64,000 bases of DNA from positions 1,045,081-1,109,080 of the forward strand of contig NZ_KB891987.1 of the NCBI RefSeq assembly GCF_000373625.1. The letters are read 5' to 3'. Each line of letters opens with the position of its first letter. Position 1 is the stretch's first letter. Source of the stretch: Streptomyces sp. LaPpAH-108. GTDB lineage: Bacteria; Actinomycetota; Actinomycetes; Streptomycetales; Streptomycetaceae. The position numbers and the translations under genes were made by a program. Positions 20,154 to 29,634 of this stretch are shown piece by piece. Under the pieces are notes generated by a model. That model searched no databases. It worked only from the letters and a program-made list of their open reading frames with translations, and was not told the DNA's origin.

Positions 20154-22364
20154 ATGGAACCGACCGAGAGCGTTGCCCCGGACCCACGGCGGCCACGCCG
20201 TCGTCCGGGCGCGTGGCGGGGGAACCGGTGGACCGGACAGAGCGGCGACCGCGCCGGTCCGCGCGCCCCCGCACCCCTTCCCGCCGGTGCGCGAACTCCC
20301 GTGCTCCCGCCGCCCCTCGGCGCCCCCGCCGCCTCCCGGCTGCGTCAACTGCGGTCGCTGCCCGCGCTCGTGGCCGTCGCCGCCGGACTGACGCTCGCCG
20401 GTGGTCTCGCCGACGCCTTCGTCGAGGGCCACGCCCTCTTCCCGAGCGGTACGGCCGGCTGGGCGCTCGCCCTGCTCACCGGCGTCATCGTCGGACACCT
20501 CGTCATGCTCGGCCGGGCCCGCTGGTGGGGCGGCACCGGCTCCGGCGCCGCCCTCACCCTCGCCGTCCTGCTGCTCTACGGCTGGATACCCGCGGCCCTG
20601 GTCAGCCTCACCGTCGTCGTCCTGGTCGGCATCGCCCGGCGCCAGCGTCCGCGCCAGGGCCTGCTGCACGGCGCGGTGGACATCCTCGGCATCGGCGCGG
20701 GCGCCCTGGTGCTCGGCGCGTTCGGCCGGGTGCCCACCGTCGAACGGCCCTGGGGGATGGGCGGCTGGGGGCTCGGCACCGTCCCCGAGACCGTCCTCGC
20801 GGCTGCCGCCTATCTCGTCGTCGGCCGGGGGCTGCTGTGGTACCTGCGCGCCCCGCGCGGGCGCGGGCTGCCGACCATCGCCCGCAGCGCGCTGGTCAGA
20901 CAGGGGCTTGTCGCGGTGGCGCTGCTCGGCATCGCCCCGCTGGTCTGCGTGGTCGCCGACGCGCAGCCGGTGCTGCTGCCGCTGTTCGCCGTCCCGCTGA
21001 TCGCGCTCGACTCCGCGCTGTGGATGGCCCGGGCCCGCGCCGAGGAGCAGCTGCGCGACCCGCTGACCGGGCTGCCCAACCGGCAGTGGCTGCTGGAGCG
21101 GATCTGGACCGCGCTGGACGACGCCGAACGCATCGGGGCGCGTTCCGCCCTGCTGCTGATCGACCTCGACCGGTTCCGGTCCGTCAACGACACCCTCGGG
21201 CATCTCGCCGGGGACCGGTTACTGCTGCAGATCGCGGAACGGTTGCGGCACGCCCTGCCGCGCGGGGCGGAGGCCGCGCGGCTCGGCGGGGACGAGTTCG
21301 CGGTCCTGCTGCCCGTGGCCGACTCCACCACCTCGGCCACCCGGATCGCCCGCGGCCTGGTCACCACGCTCGGCTCACCGCTCGACCTGGACGGGCTCAC
21401 CCTCGTCCTGGAGGCCAGCGCGGGCGTCGCCCTCTTCCCCGACCACGCCCTGGACGCCGAGGGGATGCTGCGCCGCGCCGACGTGGCGATGTACCAGGCC
21501 AAGCGGGACCGCTCCGGCGTGGAGGCGTACGAGTCCAAGCGGGACTCCAACACCCCCGACCGGCTCGCCCTCCTGGGCGATCTGCGCCGCGCCCTGGACG
21601 CCCACGAGGTGCAGTTGCACTACCAGCCCAAGGTGCGCTTCGACGGGCAGGTCGCCGGTCTGGAGGCCCTGGTGCGCTGGGTGCACCCGGAGCGCGGAAA
21701 GGTTCCGCCGGACGAGTTCATCGCGATCGCCGAGACCTCCGGGCTGATGCCGCTGCTCACCGAGTACGTCCTGGAGACCGCGCTCGGCCAGGTCGCCCGC
21801 TGGCGCGAACAGGGCCTGCGGGTGCCGGTGGCCGTCAACGTTTCCCCGCGCGACGTGCACTCGCCCGGCTTCGCCGGTTCGGTCGCCGCCCGGCTCGCCC
21901 GGCACGGTGTCCCGGCGGGGGCGCTCCAGCTGGAGATCACCGAGCACGTGCTCCTCGAGGACCCGACTCGGGCCGCGGACACACTGGCCGCGCTCACGGG
22001 GCACGGGGTGAAGATGTCGCTCGACGACTTCGGTACGGGGTATTCGTCGCTGGTGCATCTGCGGCGGCTGCCCGTCAGCGAGCTGAAGATCGACCGGTCC
22101 TTCGTGGCGCGGCTCGCGGTGGACGCCGAGGACGCGGAGATCGTGCGGTGCACGGTGGATCTGGCGCATTCGCTGGGGCTCGTGGTCGTCGCCGAGGGTG
22201 TGGAGGACGACGAGACGTGGGAGCGGTTGCGGGATCTGGGGTGTGACGCGGTGCAGGGGTGGCTTGTCGCTGCCGCTATGCCTCCCGAGGAGACCACCGC
22301 TTGGCTGCGGGCTCGGGGGTCTCGGGGGTGGCGGTCGCCTGCGGCGCTTCCGGCCGGTGAGTAG
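20154..22364 (+). CDS. rmdB: GGDEF-EAL cyclic di-GMP protein (RmdB-like)
   Basis: Membrane protein of 736 residues. A basic, Pro-rich head is followed by several membrane segments (about residues 60-290). The GGDEF domain begins near residue 301 (DPLTGLPNRQ) and has LGGDEFAVL near 378; the EAL domain has LEALVRW near 502 and DDFGTGYSSL near 624. Both active sites look intact. Context between ligA and gatCAB matches SCO5495 (RmdB), a c-di-GMP phosphodiesterase affecting development; that assignment is by recall. Codon 356 is TTA (21219-21221), so translation should depend on the bldA tRNA. ATG 20154 follows GAGAGGGA. Confidence 0.88.
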   Translation: MEPTESVAPDPRRPRRRPGAWRGNRWTGQSGDRAGPRAPAPLPAGARTPVLPPPLGAPAASRLRQLRSLPALVAVAAGLTLAGGLADAFVEGHALFPSGTAGWALALLTGVIVGHLVMLGRARWWGGTGSGAALTLAVLLLYGWIPAALVSLTVVVLVGIARRQRPRQGLLHGAVDILGIGAGALVLGAFGRVPTVERPWGMGGWGLGTVPETVLAAAAYLVVGRGLLWYLRAPRGRGLPTIARSALVRQGLVAVALLGIAPLVCVVADAQPVLLPLFAVPLIALDSALWMARARAEEQLRDPLTGLPNRQWLLERIWTALDDAERIGARSALLLIDLDRFRSVNDTLGHLAGDRLLLQIAERLRHALPRGAEAARLGGDEFAVLLPVADSTTSATRIARGLVTTLGSPLDLDGLTLVLEASAGVALFPDHALDAEGMLRRADVAMYQAKRDRSGVEAYESKRDSNTPDRLALLGDLRRALDAHEVQLHYQPKVRFDGQVAGLEALVRWVHPERGKVPPDEFIAIAETSGLMPLLTEYVLETALGQVARWREQGLRVPVAVNVSPRDVHSPGFAGSVAARLARHGVPAGALQLEITEHVLLEDPTRAADTLAALTGHGVKMSLDDFGTGYSSLVHLRRLPVSELKIDRSFVARLAVDAEDAEIVRCTVDLAHSLGLVVVAEGVEDDETWERLRDLGCDAVQGWLVAAAMPPEETTAWLRARGSRGWRSPAALPAGE

Positions 22365-22393
22365 GGGTTCTCGCCGTTTGAAGGTGCGGGTGC

Positions 22394-22431
22394 GTTGTGG
22401 TTGATCGCGCAGTTCCCCGCGCCCCTTAGGG
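22394..22431. repeat. Streptomyces interspersed repeat spanning a stop codon
   Basis: The 38 bases contain CGCGCAGTTCCCCGCGCCCC followed by TTAGGG, a sequence I recall as scattered widely between Streptomyces genes. It fills most of the 61-base convergent gap after rmdB, and its TTA (22426-22428) is the complement of the TAA stop of the tetR gene. It may act as a terminator or be a selfish repeat; no full palindrome is obvious. Confidence 0.6.
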
Positions 22432-23007
22432 AGTTGTCGCGAAGTGGGTGATCAGTAGAGCCAGCCTTGTCTCCTGTGCCTCCTTCGGCAGACGGCCGCT
22501 TCGCATCAGTGTGACCAGGCCGTGCAGGGCGGCCCAGTACGTCTCCGTGAGCAGGTCGGGGTTCTCGTTCTCGGCTGCGATCGGCTCCACCGCCTGGAGA
22601 ATCTCGCCGAATGCCTCCTTCAGTGGGGCCGGGGCTTCCGGGGTGGCGAAGGGCAGGTCCACGTGGTGGGTGAACATCGCGTCGTAGAGGGCGGGTCGGC
22701 GGTGGGCGAAGGCGGTGTACGCCTGGCCCACGGCTGCCAGGGCGTCCTTCGGGGTCGTCGCCTTCGTGCGGGCTGTCCGTAGTTCCGCCGCCAGCTCCAC
22801 GCAGCCCTCGACCGCGACGGCGGCCATGATCGCGTCCTTGCCCTTGAAGTGGCTGTAGAGGACCGGCTGGCTGTACTCGATCTCGGCGGCCAGGCGGCGG
22901 GTGGTGACCGCGTCCCAGCCCTCGGTCTCGGCCAGTTCCCGTGCGGCGGTGACGATCAGCCGCTCGCGCTCCGCTCGTTCGCGCTCCCGGCGCTTCTGGA
23001 TCGACAT
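22426..23007 (-). CDS. TetR/AcrR family transcriptional regulator with WHG-type C-terminal domain
   Basis: Regulator of 193 residues. The N-terminus is strongly charged (RRERERAERERL); the TetR HTH is ELAETEGWDAVTTRRLAAEIEYSQPVLYSHFKGKDAI. The C-terminal WxALHGLVTLMRSGRLP region fits the WHG-domain group. It is divergent from the DUF4267 gene, and the 91-base gap has three copies of TAGC-N3-GCTA, almost certainly its operators. Its TAA stop falls within an interspersed repeat. Confidence 0.9.
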   Translation of the reverse strand: MSIQKRRERERAERERLIVTAARELAETEGWDAVTTRRLAAEIEYSQPVLYSHFKGKDAIMAAVAVEGCVELAAELRTARTKATTPKDALAAVGQAYTAFAHRRPALYDAMFTHHVDLPFATPEAPAPLKEAFGEILQAVEPIAAENENPDLLTETYWAALHGLVTLMRSGRLPKEAQETRLALLITHFATTP

Positions 23008-23017
23008 GGTCGGGATT

Positions 23018-23080
23018 CTAGCAGCGCTAGCATTTCTGCCCCCGCTCTGTTAGCTTCGCTATTACTGCTAGCGTTGCTAG
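23018..23080. promoter_or_regulatory. Triple TetR operator, TAGC-N3-GCTA
   Basis: CTAGCAGCGCTAG (23018-23030) and CTAGCGTTGCTAG (23068-23080) are perfect 13-bp palindromes with 3-base centres; TTAGCTTCGCTAT (23050-23062) carries the same TAGC-N3-GCTA core. Centres are at 23024, 23056 and 23074. They fill the divergent gap between the tetR gene and the DUF4267 gene and very likely overlap both promoters. The A/T content is unusually high for this genome. Confidence 0.82.
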
Positions 23081-23098
23081 AAATCAGGGGGAGAAGAC

Positions 23099-23470
23099 AT
23101 GCTCGTCACCGCGTACACCCTGGCCGTCGTGCTCGATCTGTTCTGTGTGTTCCTCGGCTACCGCTTCCTGTTCCAGCCCGCCTCCGCCGCGACCGGTTAC
23201 GGCGTTCCCGCCCGGCCCGAGGGCGACGCCGGGGCCTATCTCTCGATCAAGGGGACGAGGGACGGCACCCTCGGTCTCGTCGGTCTCGCGCTGCTCTTCT
23301 TCGTGGGCGTGCGGGCCGAGGCGTGGTTCATGCTCTGTGTCGCTCTGATCCCGCTCGGCGACACCCTGATCGTCCTGCGCAACGGGGGTACGCGGGCCGT
23401 CGCCTTCGGCATCCACTTCGCCACCGCCGTCGTCGTCCTGATCAGCGCCGCCCTGCTCTTCGCCGTCTGA
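23099..23470 (+). CDS. DUF4267 domain membrane protein
   Basis: Membrane protein of 123 residues with four hydrophobic helices (LVTAYTLAVVLDLFCVFLGYRF; LGLVGLALLFFVGV; WFMLCVALIPLGDTLIVL; the C-terminal VVVLISAALLFAV). YLSIKGTRDGTLG between helices 1 and 2 is typical of DUF4267. It starts 19 bases after the last TetR operator, so it is probably repressed by that regulator, and the cupin gene follows in the same direction. Function unknown. Confidence 0.85.
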   Translation: MLVTAYTLAVVLDLFCVFLGYRFLFQPASAATGYGVPARPEGDAGAYLSIKGTRDGTLGLVGLALLFFVGVRAEAWFMLCVALIPLGDTLIVLRNGGTRAVAFGIHFATAVVVLISAALLFAV

Positions 23471-23502
23471 TCCCGGCCGTCTGATCCCAGTCGTCTGATC
23501 CC
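23464..23502 (+). repeat. Three direct CGTCTGATCCC repeats, 14-bp period
   Basis: CGTCTGATCCC occurs at 23464-23474, 23478-23488 and 23492-23502. The first copy carries the TGA stop of the DUF4267 gene, and the third ends 14 bases before the cupin ATG. It looks like a local duplication that lengthened the intercistronic gap. Each copy brings a further TGA. Confidence 0.7.
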
Positions 23503-23516
23503 ACAGGGGGAAACCC

Positions 23517-24011
23517 ATGTCACTGTTCGTGCCGAAGTTCGACGACACCGTGCTCGTCCGGGACGCGGATGCCGAGGTGATCGGCGGCGACCCCGTGGGG
23601 GTGAAGCTGCTGGCCGACAGCAGCGTGAGCGGGGGCGCGCTGTCCACCGTGCGGGTCACCCTCGCGGAAGGGGCCGACGGGGCCCGCCCGCACGTCCACC
23701 ATCGCTCCGCCGAGATGTTCTATCTGCTCGACGGCGCCGCCGAGGTCCTTTCCGGCGACGACATCGTGACCGCCGAACGCGGCGATCTGATCATCGTCCC
23801 GCCCGAGCGCCCGCATGCCTTCGCCGCCGTCCCCGGCTCCCGGGCCGATCTCCTGGTCGTCATCACCCCGGGCGTCGAGCGCTTCGAGTACTTCCGCCAC
23901 CTCCAGCGCATCCGCCTCGGCGAGCTGACCCCGGAGAGCCTGCTGGACGTGCAGGAGCGGTACGACAACCACTTCCTGCGGAGCGCGGCGTGGGAGGAGC
24001 GGCGGAGTTGA
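23517..24011 (+). CDS. Cupin domain protein
   Basis: Protein of 164 residues with one cupin barrel. The two conserved motifs are visible: HVHHRSAEMFYLLDGAAEV (metal-ligand His/Glu) and ERGDLIIVPPERPHAF (Pro and third His). The ligands look complete, so it probably binds a metal. It is 46 bases downstream of the DUF4267 gene behind GGGGGAAA, and is likely in the TetR-controlled operon. Substrate or role unknown. Confidence 0.85.
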   Translation: MSLFVPKFDDTVLVRDADAEVIGGDPVGVKLLADSSVSGGALSTVRVTLAEGADGARPHVHHRSAEMFYLLDGAAEVLSGDDIVTAERGDLIIVPPERPHAFAAVPGSRADLLVVITPGVERFEYFRHLQRIRLGELTPESLLDVQERYDNHFLRSAAWEERRS

Positions 24012-24123
24012 GCGGGGCGACCGCCGATCCGCAGGGCGGGCCGGGGAAACCGTTTCACGGGTACCCGGGCCCGCCCCATAGGATTGGGCCAAAGCACACA
24101 CACTCACCCCAGAGGATCGCTGA

Positions 24124-24420
24124 ATGCCTGGCATCACGCGCGAGGAGGTCGCCCACCTCGCCCGGCTGGCGCGTCTGGAGCTGAAGCCCGAAGAGCTCGA
24201 CCACTTCGCGGGACAGCTGGACGACATCATCGGCGCGGTCGCCCGCGTCAGTGAGGTCGCCGACCAAGACGTACCGCCGACCTCGCACCCGCTCCCGCTG
24301 ACGAACGTCATGCGCGCGGACGAGGTCCGTCCCTCGCTCACCCCCGCGCAGGCGCTCTCCGGCGCCCCCGCCCAGGAGCAGCAGCGTTTCAAGGTGCCGC
24401 AGATCCTGGGGGAGGACTAA
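24124..24420 (+). CDS. gatC: Aspartyl/glutamyl-tRNA amidotransferase subunit C
   Basis: Small structural subunit of 98 residues ([33 protein letters not shown]...[10 protein letters not shown]). GatC wraps and stabilises the GatA-GatB complex that converts misacylated Glu-tRNA(Gln) and Asp-tRNA(Asn) to the amide forms. It opens the gatC-gatA-small gene-gatB operon; gatA follows after 6 bases. A possible -10, TAGGAT, is at 24079-24084. Confidence 0.95.
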   Translation: MPGITREEVAHLARLARLELKPEELDHFAGQLDDIIGAVARVSEVADQDVPPTSHPLPLTNVMRADEVRPSLTPAQALSGAPAQEQQRFKVPQILGED

Positions 24421-24426
24421 CCCGTC

Positions 24427-25916
<1,490 letters not shown>

Positions 25917-25920
<4 letters not shown>

Positions 25921-26156
25921 GTGCACTGAACAAGGCCAAGGGCTTCAAGAAGTCGAAGTCCGGTACGTACCTGTCCATGGCCGGGACCGCGTTCAGCGCG
26001 GTCGGTGTCGCCAAGCAGATCAAGAAGGCCCGCGCCGAGCACGACACGCTGCGCCTGATCGACGCCGCCGCGTCCGCCGTCGCCATCGTCACCGGACTCG
26101 CCATCCTCTACCGCGAGCTGAAGCGGCTGGGCGACGACGACGTCCTGCTGGGCTGA
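25917..26156 (+). CDS. Small membrane-associated protein inside the gatCAB operon
   Basis: GTG 25917 overlaps the gatA stop and encodes 79 residues ([20 protein letters not shown]...). The first ~20 residues are Lys-rich; a Gly/Ala segment ([15 protein letters not shown]) and a more hydrophobic segment ([16 protein letters not shown]) suggest membrane association. It is between gatA and gatB in the same operon. I recall a homologue at this position in other Streptomyces, but no function. It is not part of the known GatCAB enzyme. Confidence 0.8.
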
Positions 26157-26172
26157 GAGGGAAGTTTTCACC

Positions 26173-27687
26173 GTGACCACCACGACCGACCTGGTGTCGT
26201 ACGAGGACGCTCTGGCGTCGTACGACCCCGTCATGGGCCTTGAGGTCCATGTCGAACTCGGCACCAACACGAAGATGTTCTGCGGGTGTTCGACCGAGCT
26301 GGGGGCCGACCCCAACTCGCAGACCTGCCCCGTGTGCCTCGGCCTGCCCGGCGCGCTCCCGGTCGTCAACGCGACCGGCGTCGAGTCCGCGATCAAGATC
26401 GGCCTCGCGCTGAACTGCTCGATCGCCGAGTGGTGCCGCTTCGCCCGGAAGAACTACTTCTATCCGGACATGCCGAAGAACTTCCAGACCTCCCAGTACG
26501 ACGAGCCGATCGCCTTCGACGGTTATCTCGACGTGCAGCTGGAGGACGGCGAGACCTTCCGCGTGGAGATCGAGCGCGCCCACATGGAGGAGGACACCGG
26601 CAAGTCGACGCACGTCGGCGGCGCCACCGGCCGTATCCACGGCGCGTCCCACTCCCTGCTCGACTACAACCGCGCGGGCATCCCGCTCATCGAGATCGTC
26701 ACCAAGCCCATCGTGGGCGCGGGCGAGCGGGCCCCCGAGGTCGCGCGCGCCTACGTCCGCGAGCTGCGCGAGGTCATCCGCGCCCTCGGTGTGTCCGAGG
26801 CGCGGATGGAGATGGGCCAGATGCGCTGCGACGTCAACCTGTCGCTGCGCCCGCACGGCCGCGACAAGTTCGGCACGCGCTCCGAGACGAAGAACGTCAA
26901 CTCGCTGCGCTCGGTCGAGCGTGCCGCCCGCTTCGAGATCATGCGCCACGCGGCCGTGCTCGACGGCGGCGGCACGATCGTCCAGGAGACCCGCCACTTC
27001 CACGAGGACACGGGGTCCACGACCTCGGGCCGCGTGAAGGAGGAGGCCGAGGACTACCGGTACTTCCCGGAGCCCGACCTCGTCCCGGTGGCGCCCTCGC
27101 GCGAGTGGGTCGAGAAGATCCGCGCCGCGCTGCCCGAGCTGCCGCTGGCCCGCCGTACCCGCCTCCTCGCGGAGTGGGGCATCTCGGCCACCGACATGCA
27201 GTCGATCACCAACGCGGGTGCGCTGGACCTGATCGTCGCCACCATCGACGCCGGTGCCGACGCGGCCTCCGCGCGCAAGTGGTGGATGGGCGAACTGGCC
27301 CGCAGCGCCAACGAGTCGGGCACGTCCCTGGACGAGCTGGCGATCACCCCGGAGCAGGTCGCGCGGGTGACCGCGCTGGTCGACTCCGGTGATCTGAACG
27401 ACAAGCTGGCCCGCCAGGTCATCGAGGGCGTCCTCGCGGGCGAGGGCACCCCGGACGAGGTCGTCGACAAGCGCGGTCTGAAGGTCGTCTCCGACGACTC
27501 CGCGCTCGGCACGGCCGTGGACGAGGCCATCGCCGGCAACCCGGGCATCGCGGACAAGATCCGCGGTGGCAAGGTGGCGGCGGCCGGTGCCCTGGTCGGC
27601 GCGGTCATGAAGGCCACCCGTGGCCAGGCCGACGCGGCCCGCGTCAAGGAGCTGATCCTGGAGAAGCTGGGCGTGAGCGAGGGCTGA
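26173..27687 (+). CDS. gatB: Aspartyl/glutamyl-tRNA amidotransferase subunit B
   Basis: Subunit of 504 residues that binds and phosphorylates the misacylated tRNA. The N-terminal cradle has [23 protein letters not shown] and a Cys pair, [17 protein letters not shown], with nucleotide-binding residues. [11 protein letters not shown] and the YqeY-like C-terminal tail domain follow. Start GTG 26173 follows GAGAGGGAAG. With GatA and GatC it supplies Gln-tRNA and perhaps Asn-tRNA. Confidence 0.96.
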   Translation: MTTTTDLVSYEDALASYDPVMGLEVHVELGTNTKMFCGCSTELGADPNSQTCPVCLGLPGALPVVNATGVESAIKIGLALNCSIAEWCRFARKNYFYPDMPKNFQTSQYDEPIAFDGYLDVQLEDGETFRVEIERAHMEEDTGKSTHVGGATGRIHGASHSLLDYNRAGIPLIEIVTKPIVGAGERAPEVARAYVRELREVIRALGVSEARMEMGQMRCDVNLSLRPHGRDKFGTRSETKNVNSLRSVERAARFEIMRHAAVLDGGGTIVQETRHFHEDTGSTTSGRVKEEAEDYRYFPEPDLVPVAPSREWVEKIRAALPELPLARRTRLLAEWGISATDMQSITNAGALDLIVATIDAGADAASARKWWMGELARSANESGTSLDELAITPEQVARVTALVDSGDLNDKLARQVIEGVLAGEGTPDEVVDKRGLKVVSDDSALGTAVDEAIAGNPGIADKIRGGKVAAAGALVGAVMKATRGQADAARVKELILEKLGVSEG

Positions 27688-27705
27688 GCCCCGCACACAC
27701 CGGTC

Positions 27706-27740
27706 GTGGCCCCGCAGGACTTCGCGTCCTGCGGGGCCAC
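27706..27740 (+). terminator. Terminator after gatB
   Basis: GTGGCCCCGCAGGAC (27706-27720) pairs perfectly with GTCCTGCGGGGCCAC (27726-27740) around TTCGC. It lies 18 bases after the gatB stop and marks the end of the gat operon. No U tract. Confidence 0.85.
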
Positions 27741-27837
27741 ACCCTTGTGCACACGGGCTCACGGGCCTACGCGCGCGTGCCCACGCTCCGCGCGGTCACG
27801 AACGAGCAGGGACAGCACTCTTACGGGCAGCCCCGCA

Positions 27838-27867
27838 CCCGGATCGATCCGGGGGAGGCGCTACGCT
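27838..27867 (+). promoter_or_regulatory. Palindrome upstream of possible -10 TACGCT
   Basis: CCCGGATCGATCCGGG (27838-27853) is a perfect 16-bp palindrome, 8 bases before TACGCT (27862-27867), a plausible Streptomyces -10. The ATG of the following gene is at 27876, so the transcript would be nearly leaderless. The palindrome lies where the -35 would be and could be an operator; no binding protein is suggested by context. Confidence 0.4.
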
Positions 27868-27875
27868 CGCGCCGC

Positions 27876-28355
27876 ATGAGTGGACGTACCGATTCCGGCA
27901 CCGCACCCGTCACCGCCGAACGGGACGACCTCGCGGGGAGCACGGGGGACGGCGACGAGGAGACGGCGGGGACCGAGGGCTTCGCGGGGGACGACGCGGC
28001 CGGGGCGGCCGAAGGGGACGAGGACGCGGGGGACGCAGAGGACGCGGGGGACGCGGACGCCTCGGACGGCGATCCGGATGACGACGACGATGACGACGAT
28101 GACGCGTACGACGACGCCCGCCGCGCCCGCTGGGCCTCCGTCCTCACCGGCGCCCTGCTCTGCGCCGCCGGAGCCGGGGCCGCGCTGTTCCGGCTGACCG
28201 GGGCCGAACCCGCGCTGGTGCCCGCCGCCTACGGCCTGGGCGCGGCCGTGTGCGCCCTCGCGGGGTTCCTCGGCTCCCGGGGCCGTACCCGCCGCGCGCT
28301 GTGGCTCCTGGTGGCCGGGACGATGATCATGGCCCTCGGCGACCAGTTCGACTGA
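27876..28355 (+). CDS. Membrane protein with highly acidic N-terminal half
   Basis: Protein of 159 residues. The first ~85 are extremely acidic, with repeats like DEDAGDAEDAGDADASDGD and a run of about ten Asp. Three hydrophobic segments follow (VLTGALLCAAGAGAALF; VPAAYGLGAAVCALAGFLG; ALWLLVAGTMIMALGD). No family is recognised. The next gene has the same plan, an acidic head then membrane segments, and may be related. Function unknown. Confidence 0.72.
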   Translation: MSGRTDSGTAPVTAERDDLAGSTGDGDEETAGTEGFAGDDAAGAAEGDEDAGDAEDAGDADASDGDPDDDDDDDDDAYDDARRARWASVLTGALLCAAGAGAALFRLTGAEPALVPAAYGLGAAVCALAGFLGSRGRTRRALWLLVAGTMIMALGDQFD

Positions 28356-28474
28356 TGCGCCGGGTGTGAACGGCGGTGTGAAAAGCTCGCCCCGGAGTGG
28401 CCTGCGGCATGCGCGCGTGCCGCTCACAGCGATCGTTAAGAAGACTCTCAGACTCCGTCCGTACGGTGCCGGGC

Positions 28475-29083
28475 ATGGCTACGAAGACAGACGTCACCCA
28501 GACCGACGACGAGCGGGCACCGCAGGAGGCACCGGTGGCCGAGGCCCCCGAGAAGGAGGCCCCCGAGAAGGCTCCCGAGGCGGAGGCCGGTACCGGCACC
28601 GAGCCGTCGGCCGAGGACCACGAGGACATCCTCGCCGAGGACGCCGACGAGCCCTTCGCCGAGGACGACTCCGCCGCGCCCCGGGAGAAGACCGGGGTCG
28701 GTCAGGGTGCCGCCGCCGTGGTCTCCGCCGCGCTCGGCCTGGTCTCGCTCAACGGCGGCTGGATCGGCACGCTGGCCTCGGCCCGCGCGCAGCTCATCGG
28801 CCAGCTGAAGACCTCGTCCACCGCGAGCGTCTCCCAGCAGATCAAGGCGGTCTACGGCGACTCCTGGCACGCCACCGCGCTGTGGGCCGGTCTGTTCGCG
28901 ATCGCCGCGCTGGTCACCGGCGCGGTCGTCCTGATCCGGCCCGCCTTCGGCACCCCCGACCGGCCGCAGGCCCCCTGGATCAAGTCGGTCGCCTGGGCGG
29001 GTGTCTCGCTCGGCGTCATCGGTCTGCTGCTCGCAGTGCTGAAGTACTCCGACGCGCTGCTCGGCCTGCCCTCGGCGAGCTGA
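28475..29083 (+). CDS. Hypothetical membrane protein with acidic repetitive N-terminus
   Basis: Protein of 202 residues from ATG 28475. The head is Glu/Ala-rich with PEKEAPEKAPEAEA-type repeats and acidic DHEDILAEDADEPFAEDD; it is followed by a hydrophobic segment around GAAAVVSAALGLVSLNGGW and two more (ALWAGLFAIAALVTGAVVLI; SVAWAGVSLGVIGLLLAVL). The second region between helices contains a soluble loop with QIKAVYGDSWHATA. No family recognised. A strong compound hairpin follows. Confidence 0.72.
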   Translation: MATKTDVTQTDDERAPQEAPVAEAPEKEAPEKAPEAEAGTGTEPSAEDHEDILAEDADEPFAEDDSAAPREKTGVGQGAAAVVSAALGLVSLNGGWIGTLASARAQLIGQLKTSSTASVSQQIKAVYGDSWHATALWAGLFAIAALVTGAVVLIRPAFGTPDRPQAPWIKSVAWAGVSLGVIGLLLAVLKYSDALLGLPSAS

Positions 29084-29116
29084 GTGCCCTCGGCGGGCTG
29101 ATCCCGGTGCCTCCTC

Positions 29117-29177
29117 AGGGGGCCTCAGAGAGTTTCCACAGGGCCTCAGGGCCTGTGGGGAGTCCCTGAGGCCCCCT
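29117..29177 (+). terminator. Nested hairpin terminator
   Basis: AGGGGGCCTCAG (29117-29128) pairs with CTGAGGCCCCCT (29166-29177), and inside it CCACAGG (29136-29142) pairs with CCTGTGG (29152-29158). Two stacked hairpins follow the stop at 29083 and precede the next small gene, so this is a probable terminator. Confidence 0.7.
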
Positions 29178-29305
29178 TACGCGTGCCCGGGGCCCGGACG
29201 GCGCCGCCGAGATGCGGAAGTCGCCCGATGCGGCGCGGCCCCCTGGGAGCGGAGGGTGGAGTCCTCGCGAGAAGCGAGCAAGCCGAAATCCCAGGAGGAC
29301 ACGCC

Positions 29306-29512
29306 ATGTTCGCGTACGACGACTACCACCGGCTGCGCTCCGCCGAGCTGCGCCGCGAGGCCGAACAGGCCCGGCTGGTCCGCGAGGCGACACGGACGGC
29401 CCGTGCAGCACGGCGGACCCGGCGGCGCGGCTCGGGCGCCGGACAGGACGGTGCGGAGGCCGAGTCGCATACCGGCGGTCCTGAGCGGCGCCGGTTCACG
29501 CCCGCGGCGTGA
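29306..29512 (+). CDS. Small basic Arg-rich protein, 68 residues
   Basis: ATG 29306 with AGGAGGA at the right spacing encodes MFAYDDYHRLRSAELRREAEQA and a strongly basic middle (REATRTARAARRTRRRG). It could be a nucleic-acid binding or partner-binding helix, as the first ~40 residues look like one amphipathic helix, but no family is recognised. The longer in-frame start upstream lacks a ribosome site. The 90 bases before it hold a weak CTCGC/GCGAG hairpin only. Confidence 0.65.
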   Translation: MFAYDDYHRLRSAELRREAEQARLVREATRTARAARRTRRRGSGAGQDGAEAESHTGGPERRRFTPAA

Positions 29513-29634
29513 GGGCCGGGCCGGTGGGTGCCGACTCGGCGTCAGGGACCGGTGGGGGTACGACGACCGGTGGTGGTACGACGATCGCACCGGCCCTGTG
29601 GAAAACTCCCGCCGTCTCCTCCCCGACCCGTGCG

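Noticed and set aside
24053..24084. TTTCAC/TAGGAT promoter pair for gatC
   Set aside because: The spacer is 20 bases, too long for a confident promoter; only the -10 is noted.
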